Shown piece by piece: positions 47,037-55,476 of a stretch of DNA of 64,000 nucleotides. Within the stretch, counting starts at the first letter, position 1. Each line of letters opens with the position of its first letter. Source of the DNA: Pseudalgibacter ostreae (GTDB lineage: Bacteria > Bacteroidota > Bacteroidia > Flavobacteriales > Flavobacteriaceae); NCBI RefSeq assembly GCF_042427585.1, contig NZ_JBHMFC010000081.1, positions 62,001 through 126,000 on the forward strand, written 5' to 3'. Below the pieces are notes generated by a model, which searched no databases, had not been told where the DNA came from, and was given only the letters and a program-made list of their open reading frames with translations. The translations under genes and the position numbers were made by a program.

Positions 47037-48991
47037 TCAAAAATTATTTCATGCATTATTCACAAAAATATGCCTCTAAATGGCTTGTTTTTGGAATAGA
47101 CTTACTAACCGTATTATCTACATTTTTTATCGCATACATCATACGGTTTAATTTCACCTTAAATTTCGATTTAAACCAATTTCTTGTTCAGTTACCTGTA
47201 TTATTGGTTGTGGCCATTTTTTGTTTTTTATTGATTGGTTCTTTTAAAAGTGTGATTAGGCATACAGGCTTTACAGATGTTATGAATCTGTTTAAATCCA
47301 TAAGCTTAATGTCTGCTATATTAGTGCTTTGCGTGCTATTTAATAGAACATCAGGTTCTGTGCCAGGCTTTACCATTCCGCTTTCTATTATAGTTATGCA
47401 TGCCTTAATTAGTTTTGTAGCATTAAGTGCCAGTAGATTGTTGTTTAAAATATTGTACAGATATGGAAAGAGCCGTTATATGTCCAATAAAAACATTCTT
47501 ATTTACGGTGCAGGCGATTCTGGTATTGTTACCTATAACGCTTTGGTAAACAATGTAAAAACCACTATTAAAGTGGTTGCTTTTATAGACGATAACTCTA
47601 AAAAGAACGGTAAATTTATTAATGGTGTTCCTATCTTATCTAGAGAAAAGATAACCGAATCGTATATCAAATCCCATAACATCGAAGAAGTTATTATCGC
47701 AACTCAAAGCGTAGACACCGACTATTTGATAGGTTTACTGGACAGTCTAATGGACTTAAATGTTAAAATAACTAAAGTACCACCTATTGAAAAATGGATT
47801 AATGGCGAATTGAGTGCTAGCCAAATTAAACAGTTTCAAATTGAAGACCTTTTAGGTAGGGATCCTATTAAAATAGATAACCCTAACTTATTGGATGAAT
47901 TTAGTGGAGAAACCGTTATGGTTACTGGTGCTGCGGGTTCTATTGGGAGCGAATTGGTAAAACAATTGTCTTATTTTGATGTAAAGCAATTGATTTTAGT
48001 AGATCAAGCCGAGTCTGCATTATATGATGTACAACAAGAATTGACACGTAATGGTAAAACAGAATTTACAGCTATTGTAGCCGATATTCGTGATGGCTTG
48101 CGAATAGATAATATTTTTCAAGAATTTAAGCCTACTATGGTTTTTCATGCAGCAGCTTACAAACATGTGCCGTTAATGGAAAAATCACCTTATGAAGCTA
48201 TAAAGATAAACGTTAATGGAACCAAACTTTTAGCAGATACAGCATCGCGCTATAATGTTAAAAAGTTTGTTTTTGTTTCCACAGATAAAGCGGTAAACCC
48301 TACAAGCGTTATGGGGGCTACTAAAAGAATATCTGAAATGTACATCAGTTGCTTACAAAAGGAAAGCAAGACAAAATTTATAACCACTAGATTTGGAAAT
48401 GTTTTAGGCTCAAATGGTTCCGTAATCCCTTTATTTAAAAAACAAATTGAAAGTGGAGGGCCCTTAACCCTTACCCATAAAGATATTACCAGATACTTTA
48501 TGACGATTCCGGAAGCGGCACAGTTAGTGCTTGAAGCAGGAACAATGGGCAAAGGTGGGGAGATATTTATTTTCGATATGGGCGAGTCTGTTAAGATATA
48601 TGATCTTGCTGTTAACATGATTAAATTATCTGGACTTCGATTCCCAGAAGATATTGATATCCATATTACAGGCCTGAGACCTGGAGAAAAACTTTACGAA
48701 GAGTTGCTTGCAAACGGCGAGAACACCTTGTCTACTTATAATAAAAAGATTTTAATAAGCAAGACGAGAGCGTTAGATTATGAGCAAGTAAAATCTGAAA
48801 TAGAAGCTTTATGCATAACCAATCGTTTCCAAAACAATAATATTGTTATGAAAATGAAAAGCTTAATACCAGAATATAAATCTAACAATTCTGATTACGA
48901 AAGGTTTGATAAGAAAGTGGAAACCTATAAAAAAGCTAAAGGCTTAGCTTCTAAAGACAGCACAGACAAAACCTATATCAATTTAAAATAA
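47033..48991 (+). CDS. Membrane-bound UDP-GlcNAc 4,6-dehydratase (PglF/WbpM-like)
   Basis: A 652-residue protein. An N-terminal membrane region of four or five helices (about residues 15-140) is followed by a first Rossmann domain (ILIYGAGDSGIVTY) and a C-terminal extended SDR domain (VMVTGAAGSIGSELV; STDKAVNPTSVMGATKR). The usual catalytic Tyr is Met in MGATK, a known feature of the long PglF/WbpM enzymes. It converts UDP-GlcNAc to UDP-4-keto-6-deoxy-GlcNAc, the first step to bacillosamine/QuiNAc-type sugars. The aminotransferase upstream and the PglD and PglC relatives on the other strand complete the route. Confidence 0.92.
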   Translation: MIKNYFMHYSQKYASKWLVFGIDLLTVLSTFFIAYIIRFNFTLNFDLNQFLVQLPVLLVVAIFCFLLIGSFKSVIRHTGFTDVMNLFKSISLMSAILVLCVLFNRTSGSVPGFTIPLSIIVMHALISFVALSASRLLFKILYRYGKSRYMSNKNILIYGAGDSGIVTYNALVNNVKTTIKVVAFIDDNSKKNGKFINGVPILSREKITESYIKSHNIEEVIIATQSVDTDYLIGLLDSLMDLNVKITKVPPIEKWINGELSASQIKQFQIEDLLGRDPIKIDNPNLLDEFSGETVMVTGAAGSIGSELVKQLSYFDVKQLILVDQAESALYDVQQELTRNGKTEFTAIVADIRDGLRIDNIFQEFKPTMVFHAAAYKHVPLMEKSPYEAIKINVNGTKLLADTASRYNVKKFVFVSTDKAVNPTSVMGATKRISEMYISCLQKESKTKFITTRFGNVLGSNGSVIPLFKKQIESGGPLTLTHKDITRYFMTIPEAAQLVLEAGTMGKGGEIFIFDMGESVKIYDLAVNMIKLSGLRFPEDIDIHITGLRPGEKLYEELLANGENTLSTYNKKILISKTRALDYEQVKSEIEALCITNRFQNNNIVMKMKSLIPEYKSNNSDYERFDKKVETYKKAKGLASKDSTDKTYINLK

Positions 48992-49035
48992 CATTCAGTA
49001 TTTTTTACTATATTACCCAAATCCTAATTGTGAAA

Positions 49036-49806
49036 ATGACATTAACAAACATCCTAAATATCCGTTTAGTTTATCTTCTTTGCGCCCTAATGGTGGCCAC
49101 TTCCTGTAAATCTAAAAAAGATATTGTATATTTTCAAAACGTTAAAGATTTTGAAACCATTGTTGATACCGAAACGTTTGAACCTCGGTTTAAAATAAAC
49201 GATATTGTTAGTATTTACGTTTCTACGTTTAACCTTGAGGCTACACGACCTTTCAATTTAGTTAAAAACACAGGGTCTACAGGTCAAGAAATCGATTATT
49301 TAGTAGATATGGATGGCAATATCGACTACCCCGTACTTGGAAAAATAAAGTTATTGGGACTAACGGTTGAGGAAGCCAAAGAGCTGCTTAAAGAAAAGTT
49401 GTCTAAGGATTATTTAAAGGATCCCGTTATCAATATTCGGATTTTAAATTTCCGGGTTACCGTGGCCGGTGAAGTACGAACGCCAGGAGTTTATGTGGTT
49501 TCCGGAGAACGGATTACTATTTTAGAAGCCTTAGGTTTGGCAGGCGATTTAACTATTAAGGGCAGAAGAGACAATGTGTTGGTTGTAAGAGACTTTGCTG
49601 GAACTAAAACTTATACTAGAGTAGATTTAACGAGTAAAGAATTATTCAATTCTCCGGTTTATTATCTCACCCAAAATGACTATATATACGTTGAGCCCAA
49701 TAACTCTGCCATCAGTGGAGCATCTGGAGATTTAAGAATAGGCACGATTATCAGTATCACCTCTTTTATTTTAACAACCACACTTATATTTGTGACTAGA
49801 AAATAA
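49036..49806 (+). CDS. wza: Outer-membrane polysaccharide export lipoprotein (Wza-like)
   Basis: A protein of about 256 residues with a signal peptide and lipobox VATSCKS. It has a polysaccharide export domain (VDMDGNIDYPVLGKIKLLGL, about residues 85-110), a SLBB-type segment (VAGEVRTPGVYVVSGE), and one C-terminal hydrophobic helix. Wza-like proteins form the outer-membrane exit channel. A GTG at 49030 lies two codons upstream; ATG at 49036 gives a good signal peptide and is preferred. It precedes the Wzc-like kinase gene by nine bases. Confidence 0.92.
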   Translation: MTLTNILNIRLVYLLCALMVATSCKSKKDIVYFQNVKDFETIVDTETFEPRFKINDIVSIYVSTFNLEATRPFNLVKNTGSTGQEIDYLVDMDGNIDYPVLGKIKLLGLTVEEAKELLKEKLSKDYLKDPVINIRILNFRVTVAGEVRTPGVYVVSGERITILEALGLAGDLTIKGRRDNVLVVRDFAGTKTYTRVDLTSKELFNSPVYYLTQNDYIYVEPNNSAISGASGDLRIGTIISITSFILTTTLIFVTRK

Positions 49807-49815
49807 AGTTTTAAT

Positions 49816-52203
49816 ATGTTAAACCAAAATACTCCTGAATCAACATCTGTAAATACTACAGAAGGCTTTAATTTAAAACAAACCATTTCCATTTATGCAA
49901 AACAATGGAAATGGTTTGTTTTAAGCTGTTTGATATGTCTTACCTATGCTTATTTTAATATTCGATATACCACGCCGCAATATGTAGCCTCTGCAAAGAT
50001 TATGCTATTAGATGAGAATGACGGGAACTCTCCTAATGCGGCCTTTAAAGATTTATCGTTATTTGCTAAAAGTGAAGACGCTAGAATTGAAGATGAAATC
50101 CATGTGGTTAAATCCAGGGAGTTTTTAAAGAGTCTTGTAAAAAAACTAGGTATAAACTTAACTTTTTATACCCAAGGGCGGGTTTATGAATCTGAGTTAT
50201 ATAAAAAAACACCAATTCATGTTAATTTCTTAGCTTCAGATTCTATTATAGATAAAACCCACTTTAATTTTTATGTAGATGTGATTTCTGATTCGAAATT
50301 TAAGTATAAAATAAGTGAAGACGGCGAGTCTAAATTGGTATCTTTTGGTGAAATTATACCTACTTCTTTTGGGGAGATGATTATTACGCCAAAAGGGGAT
50401 TATGTAACAAGTTATATAGGCAAAAGCATTCGGGTTAATTTAAGACCTGTTGCCGCTATAGCCGAATCTTTAAAGAATAGAGTTAACATCATGCCTACAC
50501 GTGAGTCTTCAAAAGTCTTGGACGTTAGTTTGCAAGATGCTATTGTGGATAAAGCGAAAGACATTATCAATACTTTAATTGTAGAATACAATAAAGCCAC
50601 TGTTGACCAAAAAAATATAAAAACTAGAAATACAGCAAATTTCATTAATGAAAGAGTAGAGCTAATCGCCTCCGATTTGGTGAATGTAGATGACAGTATT
50701 GTTCGTTTTAAAACCGGCAACAAGATTACAGACGTAAGTTCGGATGCCGGACAGTTTTTAACAGCCAGTGCAGAAACTGAAAGTCAGCTTAATGTGAGCA
50801 AAACACAGATGCACATTTTAGATTATATGAACGAATCGCTTGGTGTAGATTCAGGCTCTTATGAACCCATCAACTTAAATGTGGGCGACCCGTCTTTAGA
50901 TGCTTTGTCTATGAAGTATAATGAGATTTTAACACAGAGACAAAGCTTACTTAAAAGTGCTGGAGAAAAAAATGCCACGGTACAAGAATTAAACCAGTCT
51001 TTAAATAACATTCGCCATAATTTAAAAAGCAATATTGAAAACTCCATACAGTCTCTTGATATTAGAATAAACAGCTTAGAAAATCAATCAAGCCGTATTA
51101 ATTCTAGAATTTATTCTGTTCCAGGTCAAGAACGAAAATTAAGGTCTATTGAGCGAAAGCAAGGCGTAAAAGAATCCATTTATCTCTTTCTTTTACAAAA
51201 AAGAGAAGAAGTAACGATCTCTCTTGCGGCAACCTCTCCAAACTCCAAAATAATCGATGAGGCATATTCTACAAATTCACCAGTATCCCCTAATGGTCGG
51301 ATTATATATATTGCATCGTTATTTATTGGGCTCCTTGTTCCATTTGGTTTTATATATGTTAAAGACCTTCTAGATAATAAGATTCATAATAAAGAAGACT
51401 TAGAAAAAACCATACAAATGGGAATTCCTGTTTTAGGGGAAATACCAAGGTTAAAAGGGAAAAAAGAAAGCGTTACAGTTCAGAAAAACGATAGATCGTT
51501 ACTATCAGAGTCTTTCCGAATTATTAGAACCAATTTCGATTATGTGAGTAAAGGCAGAAATGTTAAAGATTATAATAATGTAATTTTTGTAACGTCTACC
51601 ATTAACGGTGAAGGAAAATCTTTTTTCAGCATTAATATGGCCTTAACATTGGCCAATACCAATAAGAGTGTTTTGTTAATTGGTGCAGATATTAGAAATC
51701 CTAAAACTCATCTAGATTTAAAAGCTAAAGCGGATAAGAAACGTTCGGAAATTGGTTTAACAGAGTATTTAGTTGATAAAACCGTTTTAGTAGGTGAAGG
51801 CATCAATACTTACGATATAAATGGCAATGAAATTGATGTGATGCTGTCTGGAAAAGTTCCACCTAACCCTGCAGAGCTTTTAATGAACGAAAGAATGAAA
51901 CCCCTTTTTGATACGGTTTCTGAGCAGTATGATTATGTTATTGTAGACACAGCGCCATCGATGTTAGTAACAGACACTTTGTTGTTTAGCAAATATGCTG
52001 GCCACACTATTTATGTAACCCGAGCGGGTTATACTGAGAAACGTCTGTTAAATTTTGCTAAAGAATTACAAACCAATGGTAAGTTAAACGGTATGGCCTT
52101 TGTGGTTAACGATGTCGATCAATCCAATTTTGGTTATGGTGCCAGATACGGCTATTACGGTTCTACAGATAAGAAATCTTGGTTTAAAAAGAAGAAAGCT
52201 TAG
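49816..52203 (+). CDS. wzc: Polysaccharide co-polymerase/tyrosine autokinase (Wzc-like)
   Basis: A 795-residue protein. It has an N-terminal Wzz domain with a membrane helix near residue 35, a long periplasmic coiled-coil (about 230-460), and a second helix near 500 (GRIIYIASLFIGLLVPFGFI). The C-terminal BY-kinase has Walker A INGEGKSFFS (about 595-605), Walker A' LLIGADIRNP and Walker B VIVDTAPS near 710. The tail has a Tyr cluster (FGYGARYGYYGS) for autophosphorylation. It controls chain length and couples Wzy polymerisation to Wza export. It is the last gene of the plus-strand operon, followed by a strong terminator. Confidence 0.93.
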   Translation: MLNQNTPESTSVNTTEGFNLKQTISIYAKQWKWFVLSCLICLTYAYFNIRYTTPQYVASAKIMLLDENDGNSPNAAFKDLSLFAKSEDARIEDEIHVVKSREFLKSLVKKLGINLTFYTQGRVYESELYKKTPIHVNFLASDSIIDKTHFNFYVDVISDSKFKYKISEDGESKLVSFGEIIPTSFGEMIITPKGDYVTSYIGKSIRVNLRPVAAIAESLKNRVNIMPTRESSKVLDVSLQDAIVDKAKDIINTLIVEYNKATVDQKNIKTRNTANFINERVELIASDLVNVDDSIVRFKTGNKITDVSSDAGQFLTASAETESQLNVSKTQMHILDYMNESLGVDSGSYEPINLNVGDPSLDALSMKYNEILTQRQSLLKSAGEKNATVQELNQSLNNIRHNLKSNIENSIQSLDIRINSLENQSSRINSRIYSVPGQERKLRSIERKQGVKESIYLFLLQKREEVTISLAATSPNSKIIDEAYSTNSPVSPNGRIIYIASLFIGLLVPFGFIYVKDLLDNKIHNKEDLEKTIQMGIPVLGEIPRLKGKKESVTVQKNDRSLLSESFRIIRTNFDYVSKGRNVKDYNNVIFVTSTINGEGKSFFSINMALTLANTNKSVLLIGADIRNPKTHLDLKAKADKKRSEIGLTEYLVDKTVLVGEGINTYDINGNEIDVMLSGKVPPNPAELLMNERMKPLFDTVSEQYDYVIVDTAPSMLVTDTLLFSKYAGHTIYVTRAGYTEKRLLNFAKELQTNGKLNGMAFVVNDVDQSNFGYGARYGYYGSTDKKSWFKKKKA

Positions 52204-52275
52204 TAACCTAGCATTATGAACCTGTTTTAAATTGAAACATTGAGGAGGTTTAAAAAACGATTTTCGTAAAACTAA

Positions 52276-52316
52276 AAAAAGAAAGGAGACTGTAAAATTT
52301 ACAGTCTCTTTTCTTT
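52276..52316 (+). terminator. Rho-independent terminator after wzc
   Basis: Arms AGGAGACTGTAAA and TTTACAGTCTC(TT), AT-rich flanks, ending in a T-rich run. It lies about 70 bases behind the wzc stop codon and marks the end of the polysaccharide locus. Confidence 0.9.
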
Positions 52317-52329
52317 TTAATAACATCAA

Positions 52330-52362
52330 TTAAAGTCCTCGACTTTTATACAAGGACTTTAA
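52330..52362. repeat. Perfect inverted repeat
   Basis: Ten-base arms TTAAAGTCCT and AGGACTTTAA with a 13-base loop, directly behind the terminator. It may be a second terminator or the relic of an insertion. No gene is recognised in 52317-52655. Confidence 0.4.
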
Positions 52363-52655
52363 ATCTTGAAAAGAGGTAAAATTCTAAGCCATTATTATAA
52401 TTAAAAAGCCCTTTAAAGCCATCTTTTTTAAATATGGATTCTTATAACGAATAGACTGTAAAAGAAATTTCTTGTAAATTATACAAGTAAAACAGGGTGA
52501 ATTAAATACATAAATGGGGGGAGGTACTCAATTTAATTATGTCATTAGGTATTCCTCCAGAATCAGCTGGAATGTTATGGGAAATGATTAAAAGCTCATT
52601 TAGTGAACTAAAACTGAAAGGTTGAAAATAATTTAAACATTAAGAAAAATAACTG

Positions 52656-52770
52656 TTGCCAATAACTAAGTATTCAACTCGCCGATAGGCTAGAGCTGAA
52701 TATGGTGTTGATGCATCCGGTTGATTTGCCACGCTATGGATAAAACAATGCGTTGAGGGAAGGCTAATGG
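52656..52770 (+). repeat. Island repeat, copy A (hairpin element)
   Basis: The copy begins TTGCCAATAACTAAG and contains a hairpin whose arms are TATTCAACTCGCC and GGCTAGAGCTGAATA around a GATA loop; GTGTTGATGCATC follows. The rest (through GGGAAGGCTAAT) is also shared with copies B (56107) and C (63495). A is almost identical to B. It lies 3' of the transposase remnant on the opposite strand. Confidence 0.8.
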
Positions 52771-52928
52771 TCGTACTGTTTTTTGCTTGTTGATTACGTA
52801 TCTTATTTACTCCATTTTCGATTTTATTTTGGCTTTTAGGTGTTTCTTTTTCTAAAAGTGTTGGTTTTTAGTGTTTAATTTTAAGCTTTAGGCATAGCAG
52901 GGCCTGTCCGCATGTGCAGAATATTTTT

Positions 52929-53320
52929 TTAGTTGCCCCTATTCAATTTTCTATCTTTCAGTAAAACGCACCAGTTTTCTGGAGGCCCACGGTCATTGAA
53001 CAGCAAAATGGTATGCAGCTTCCCTTTTTTACAGACAGGACAGCGGCGGTGCAAAAGGGGTTCTTTTGTTACGGCAACCTCTATTTTTACCGTAGCCAGT
53101 TCGGCCTGGAGTTTTGGTAATTTCTCCTTTTTCCAACTGCTGCTCAAGATACCATAATGCCGTATCCGTCACTTTTTACCAAACACTTTATTGTAAACTT
53201 TTTGAGGAATCTTTAACTCACTTTTCCTAAGCGCTGCTCCAATCTGTTCTGGAGCGTACCGAAGCCCGCTACTTCCTCAAAAGCGCGCTCAGCAATGGTC
53301 TTACTTTTTTTTAAACATGA
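52929..53320 (-). pseudogene. Transposase remnant (IS91/Y2-like C-terminus)
   Basis: The last 72 codons are open and end in a zinc-knuckle-like RRCPVCKKGKLHTILLFNDR followed by GPPENWCVLLKDRKLN. CxxC plus RGPP near the C-terminus is a pattern I associate with Bacteroidota IS91-type transposases; this is only moderately certain. Upstream the frame is lost: translations such as ERAFEEVAGFGTLQNRLEQ and KIPQKVYNKVFGKK appear in other frames and are cut by stops, so the gene is decayed. A second copy of the end is at 63852-63943. Confidence 0.55.
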
Positions 53321-53493
53321 TTATAGATTTAAAATCTAGCTACAAATTAATAAATTTCTTACATTTACAAAAAGAAAAGACGTACTGAAGTTTTTAGGAG
53401 GGCTTCCGACCAGTAGGGAGGATTCGTTTAACAATATACAAAAAATAGGACAAATAAGTGCTAAACCCAATGGTCAGACTTATTTGCGAGGTC

Positions 53494-53513
53494 GCCAAAT
53501 CTTTTGATTTGGC
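53494..53513. terminator. Perfect hairpin GCCAAATC-TTTT-GATTTGGC
   Basis: Eight-base arms and a T4 loop, with a short T run to the right. It could be a terminator or part of the structured intergenic block that ends at 53620. Confidence 0.45.
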
Positions 53514-53546
53514 TTTTGAACAAAAATATAAAAACAAAATGCAAAA

Positions 53547-53620
53547 GATTTGGCTTGTTGATAATCCGAAAATTAATCGCTTATTTTCAGCCCTACCTCT
53601 TTTATACTAAACGTTGGCAA
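53547..53620 (+). repeat. Island repeat G, copy 1 (5' side of the TssD gene)
   Basis: The copy begins with GATTTGGCTTG, continues with CCCTACCTCTTTTATACTAA and ends in ACGTTGGCAACA. The same order of motifs (ATTTGGCTTG ... CCCCTACGTTTCTT ... TCGTTGG) is found at 62711-62785 before another orphan gene. The TTGGCAACA end is the exact reverse complement of TGTTGCCAA at 52655-52663. Confidence 0.6.
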
Positions 53621-53705
53621 CAAGGCAGACGAAAGCTAGTGCGTATAACAAACATAAAGGCAATAATGAAGATATTTGTATATTTATTGAATAACAAAAA
53701 ATATA

Positions 53706-54674
53706 ATGACAGAAGCAAAACTATTCATATTAGGACAAGAAATTGAACTGATTTGGAGCGATATGAATTACTACAGAGACATTCAAATGAATGGAAAACC
53801 CGCGACCGGAATTATGGGAGGTTTAATTACTGTATGCTTAGCTACAAATCATTATACCGACCTTATTTTGCGTTGGATGACCAAAGAAAGTGAATATGAT
53901 ACTTGGAATGAAGCCGAAAAAACGGAAAAAGGAAAAGTTTGTTTCTATGAAAACGGTTTTGACTATCCACCAACAAAAACCTATGAGTTTAACGATTCTC
54001 ACTTAATTTATTTCAAAGAAACCTTCAATGCAGAAGGAAAACAACCTATGCAAACCATTTTAACAATTTCGCCTGCAATTCAGAACTATGGAGCAGATTT
54101 TGTAAAGCTTTGGAATGAAAACTGGATTCCACCTAGTGAAAGAATGCCATATCAACCTATGGAACAAGAACAAGGGGTTGATTTAAAATTTATTGCAAAG
54201 TTTGAAAGAATTGATAGTACTTATAGAGGAGGATTTGGTTTTGACTGGATGCGTGATAGCTATACTAGTATTTGTCAAGATTATGAAAACCTAAAACAAG
54301 TATATACACCCACATCAATACATGGAGAAGAATATTTTGTACCTTGGTTAAGTATGTTTCCAAATCAAGCAGGAGTTATGTTAAAACTTACTATTAAAGA
54401 AAAGGAAGGCACAGTAAAAGATAGTGACATCATAAAACTACCTTCAAAAAACGGGATAAAGTTTGTTCCTAATGAAATAAAAGTGTCAGAAGCAAATGGC
54501 AAAGAGATAACCATATTTTGCGAATCTGCATTGAGTAATGATACTGCAATAAATTTAATTGATAAAGATGATAAGATAGTAGGTAAATTAAACCTTTTGA
54601 AGAATGATGAAAATTTAACTTTAAAAGTAAAACTTGTTAAAGTGAAAGGAAATGAAGTTGATAACAAGATATAA
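53706..54674 (+). CDS. TssD (Hcp-like) T6SS tube protein with C-terminal extension (effector carrier)
   Basis: A 322-residue protein. Residues about 1-140 match the TssD/Hcp family of the Bacteroidota T6SS: AKLFILGQEIELIW, NGKPATGIMGGLITV, LRWMTKE, YFKETFNAEGKQPMQTILTI and FVKLWNENW. Residues 140-322 are an extension (GVDLKFIAKFERID and MFPNQAGVMLKLTIKEKE, then a beta-rich, Ig-like part) not found in plain TssD. It probably stacks in the T6SS tube and delivers the metzincin encoded by the overlapping next gene. No other T6SS genes are present, so it is an orphan carrier that would depend on a machine encoded elsewhere. Confidence 0.82.
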   Translation: MTEAKLFILGQEIELIWSDMNYYRDIQMNGKPATGIMGGLITVCLATNHYTDLILRWMTKESEYDTWNEAEKTEKGKVCFYENGFDYPPTKTYEFNDSHLIYFKETFNAEGKQPMQTILTISPAIQNYGADFVKLWNENWIPPSERMPYQPMEQEQGVDLKFIAKFERIDSTYRGGFGFDWMRDSYTSICQDYENLKQVYTPTSIHGEEYFVPWLSMFPNQAGVMLKLTIKEKEGTVKDSDIIKLPSKNGIKFVPNEIKVSEANGKEITIFCESALSNDTAINLIDKDDKIVGKLNLLKNDENLTLKVKLVKVKGNEVDNKI

Positions 54675-55476
54675 TGAACAAACATTTAGCAGCATGTCTG
54701 ACGGTTGGATCTCAAAATTATTTAATGATTTAAATAATAAATATCTTAGCCAAGCTCTAATAAAAGTCGAAGAAGATTCTACAGATGAAATGATTATAGA
54801 TGTAGATAAATATATTGAAGAAGGGGCTTTGGATGCATTTGTTATTGATGGAAAAAGAGGTATTCCAAGATATAATAAAGGTTTTGATAAAAAATTGTAT
54901 GAAGATTTTGTTAGTAAGAATGGAAAGTATAATGGGGTTATATTTTTTCTAAGTTCAATGCATCAAAAGGGACAGGAATTAGGACATGCATTTCCATATC
55001 CAAGAGAAACCAATTATATTTTAATGACCCCAGTAGCAGTTGGTGGTTCAGGTCTTGGGTATGGTCACGAATTAGGGCATACTTTAGGATTACATCACCC
55101 TTGGGAAACATCTGCTATATACGAAACTCGACTATCAAAAATACAAGAAAGAATTGAATACTTGAAAAAACACCTTGATAGTACTAAGCAATATTCGGAT
55201 GATACAAAAATTAAAGATTCTAATAAGACTATCGGAGATGTTAGAGACAGAATAAATAATGAATTATTAGACTTAGATAAAGAAAGTAATGACAGAAAAG
55301 AGTTAATTCCACCACATACTTTTAATAAGGCAACCACTGAAAATATTATGGATTATAATGGCTATGAAACTCCTGAAGGAGAAACAAAATATAACCCTCA
55401 TTCTGATGGAATTACTTTTTGGGAATGGCAATGGCGTATGATTATTAAAGAAGTTAAAAAATATCATGGCAAATAG
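54652..55476 (+). CDS. Metzincin zinc metalloprotease, probable T6SS toxin
   Basis: A 274-residue protein with no signal peptide. It contains the full metzincin zinc motif GHELGHTLGLHHP (His139, Glu140, His143, His149) and a Met-turn NIMDYNG (Met233). The N-terminal 130 residues contain AFVIDGKRGIPRYNKGF and GVIFFLSSMH. Metzincins cleave proteins. The lack of a signal peptide, overlap by 23 bases with the TssD-like gene and overlap with a secreted small protein gene together suggest delivery by the T6SS to a target cell. The overlap is in a different frame, so this could also be one gene split by a frameshift, or two coupled genes. Confidence 0.82.
   Translation: MKLITRYNEQTFSSMSDGWISKLFNDLNNKYLSQALIKVEEDSTDEMIIDVDKYIEEGALDAFVIDGKRGIPRYNKGFDKKLYEDFVSKNGKYNGVIFFLSSMHQKGQELGHAFPYPRETNYILMTPVAVGGSGLGYGHELGHTLGLHHPWETSAIYETRLSKIQERIEYLKKHLDSTKQYSDDTKIKDSNKTIGDVRDRINNELLDLDKESNDRKELIPPHTFNKATTENIMDYNGYETPEGETKYNPHSDGITFWEWQWRMIIKEVKKYHGK

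Noticed and set aside
52539..52625. 28-codon frame starting MSLGIPPESAGMLWEMIKSS
   Set aside because: The composition looks protein-like, but there is no clear ribosome site or promoter and no family is recognised. It could be a gene fragment; too weak to call.
52933..53157. Plus-strand open frame opposite the transposase remnant
   Set aside because: The minus-strand reading gives the CPVCKKG...RGPP segment that is conserved in a second copy at 63852, so the plus frame is a shadow.
53504..53746. Plus-strand open frame of about 80 codons before the TssD gene
   Set aside because: It runs through repeat G and into the TssD gene in another frame; highly basic and without recognisable domains.
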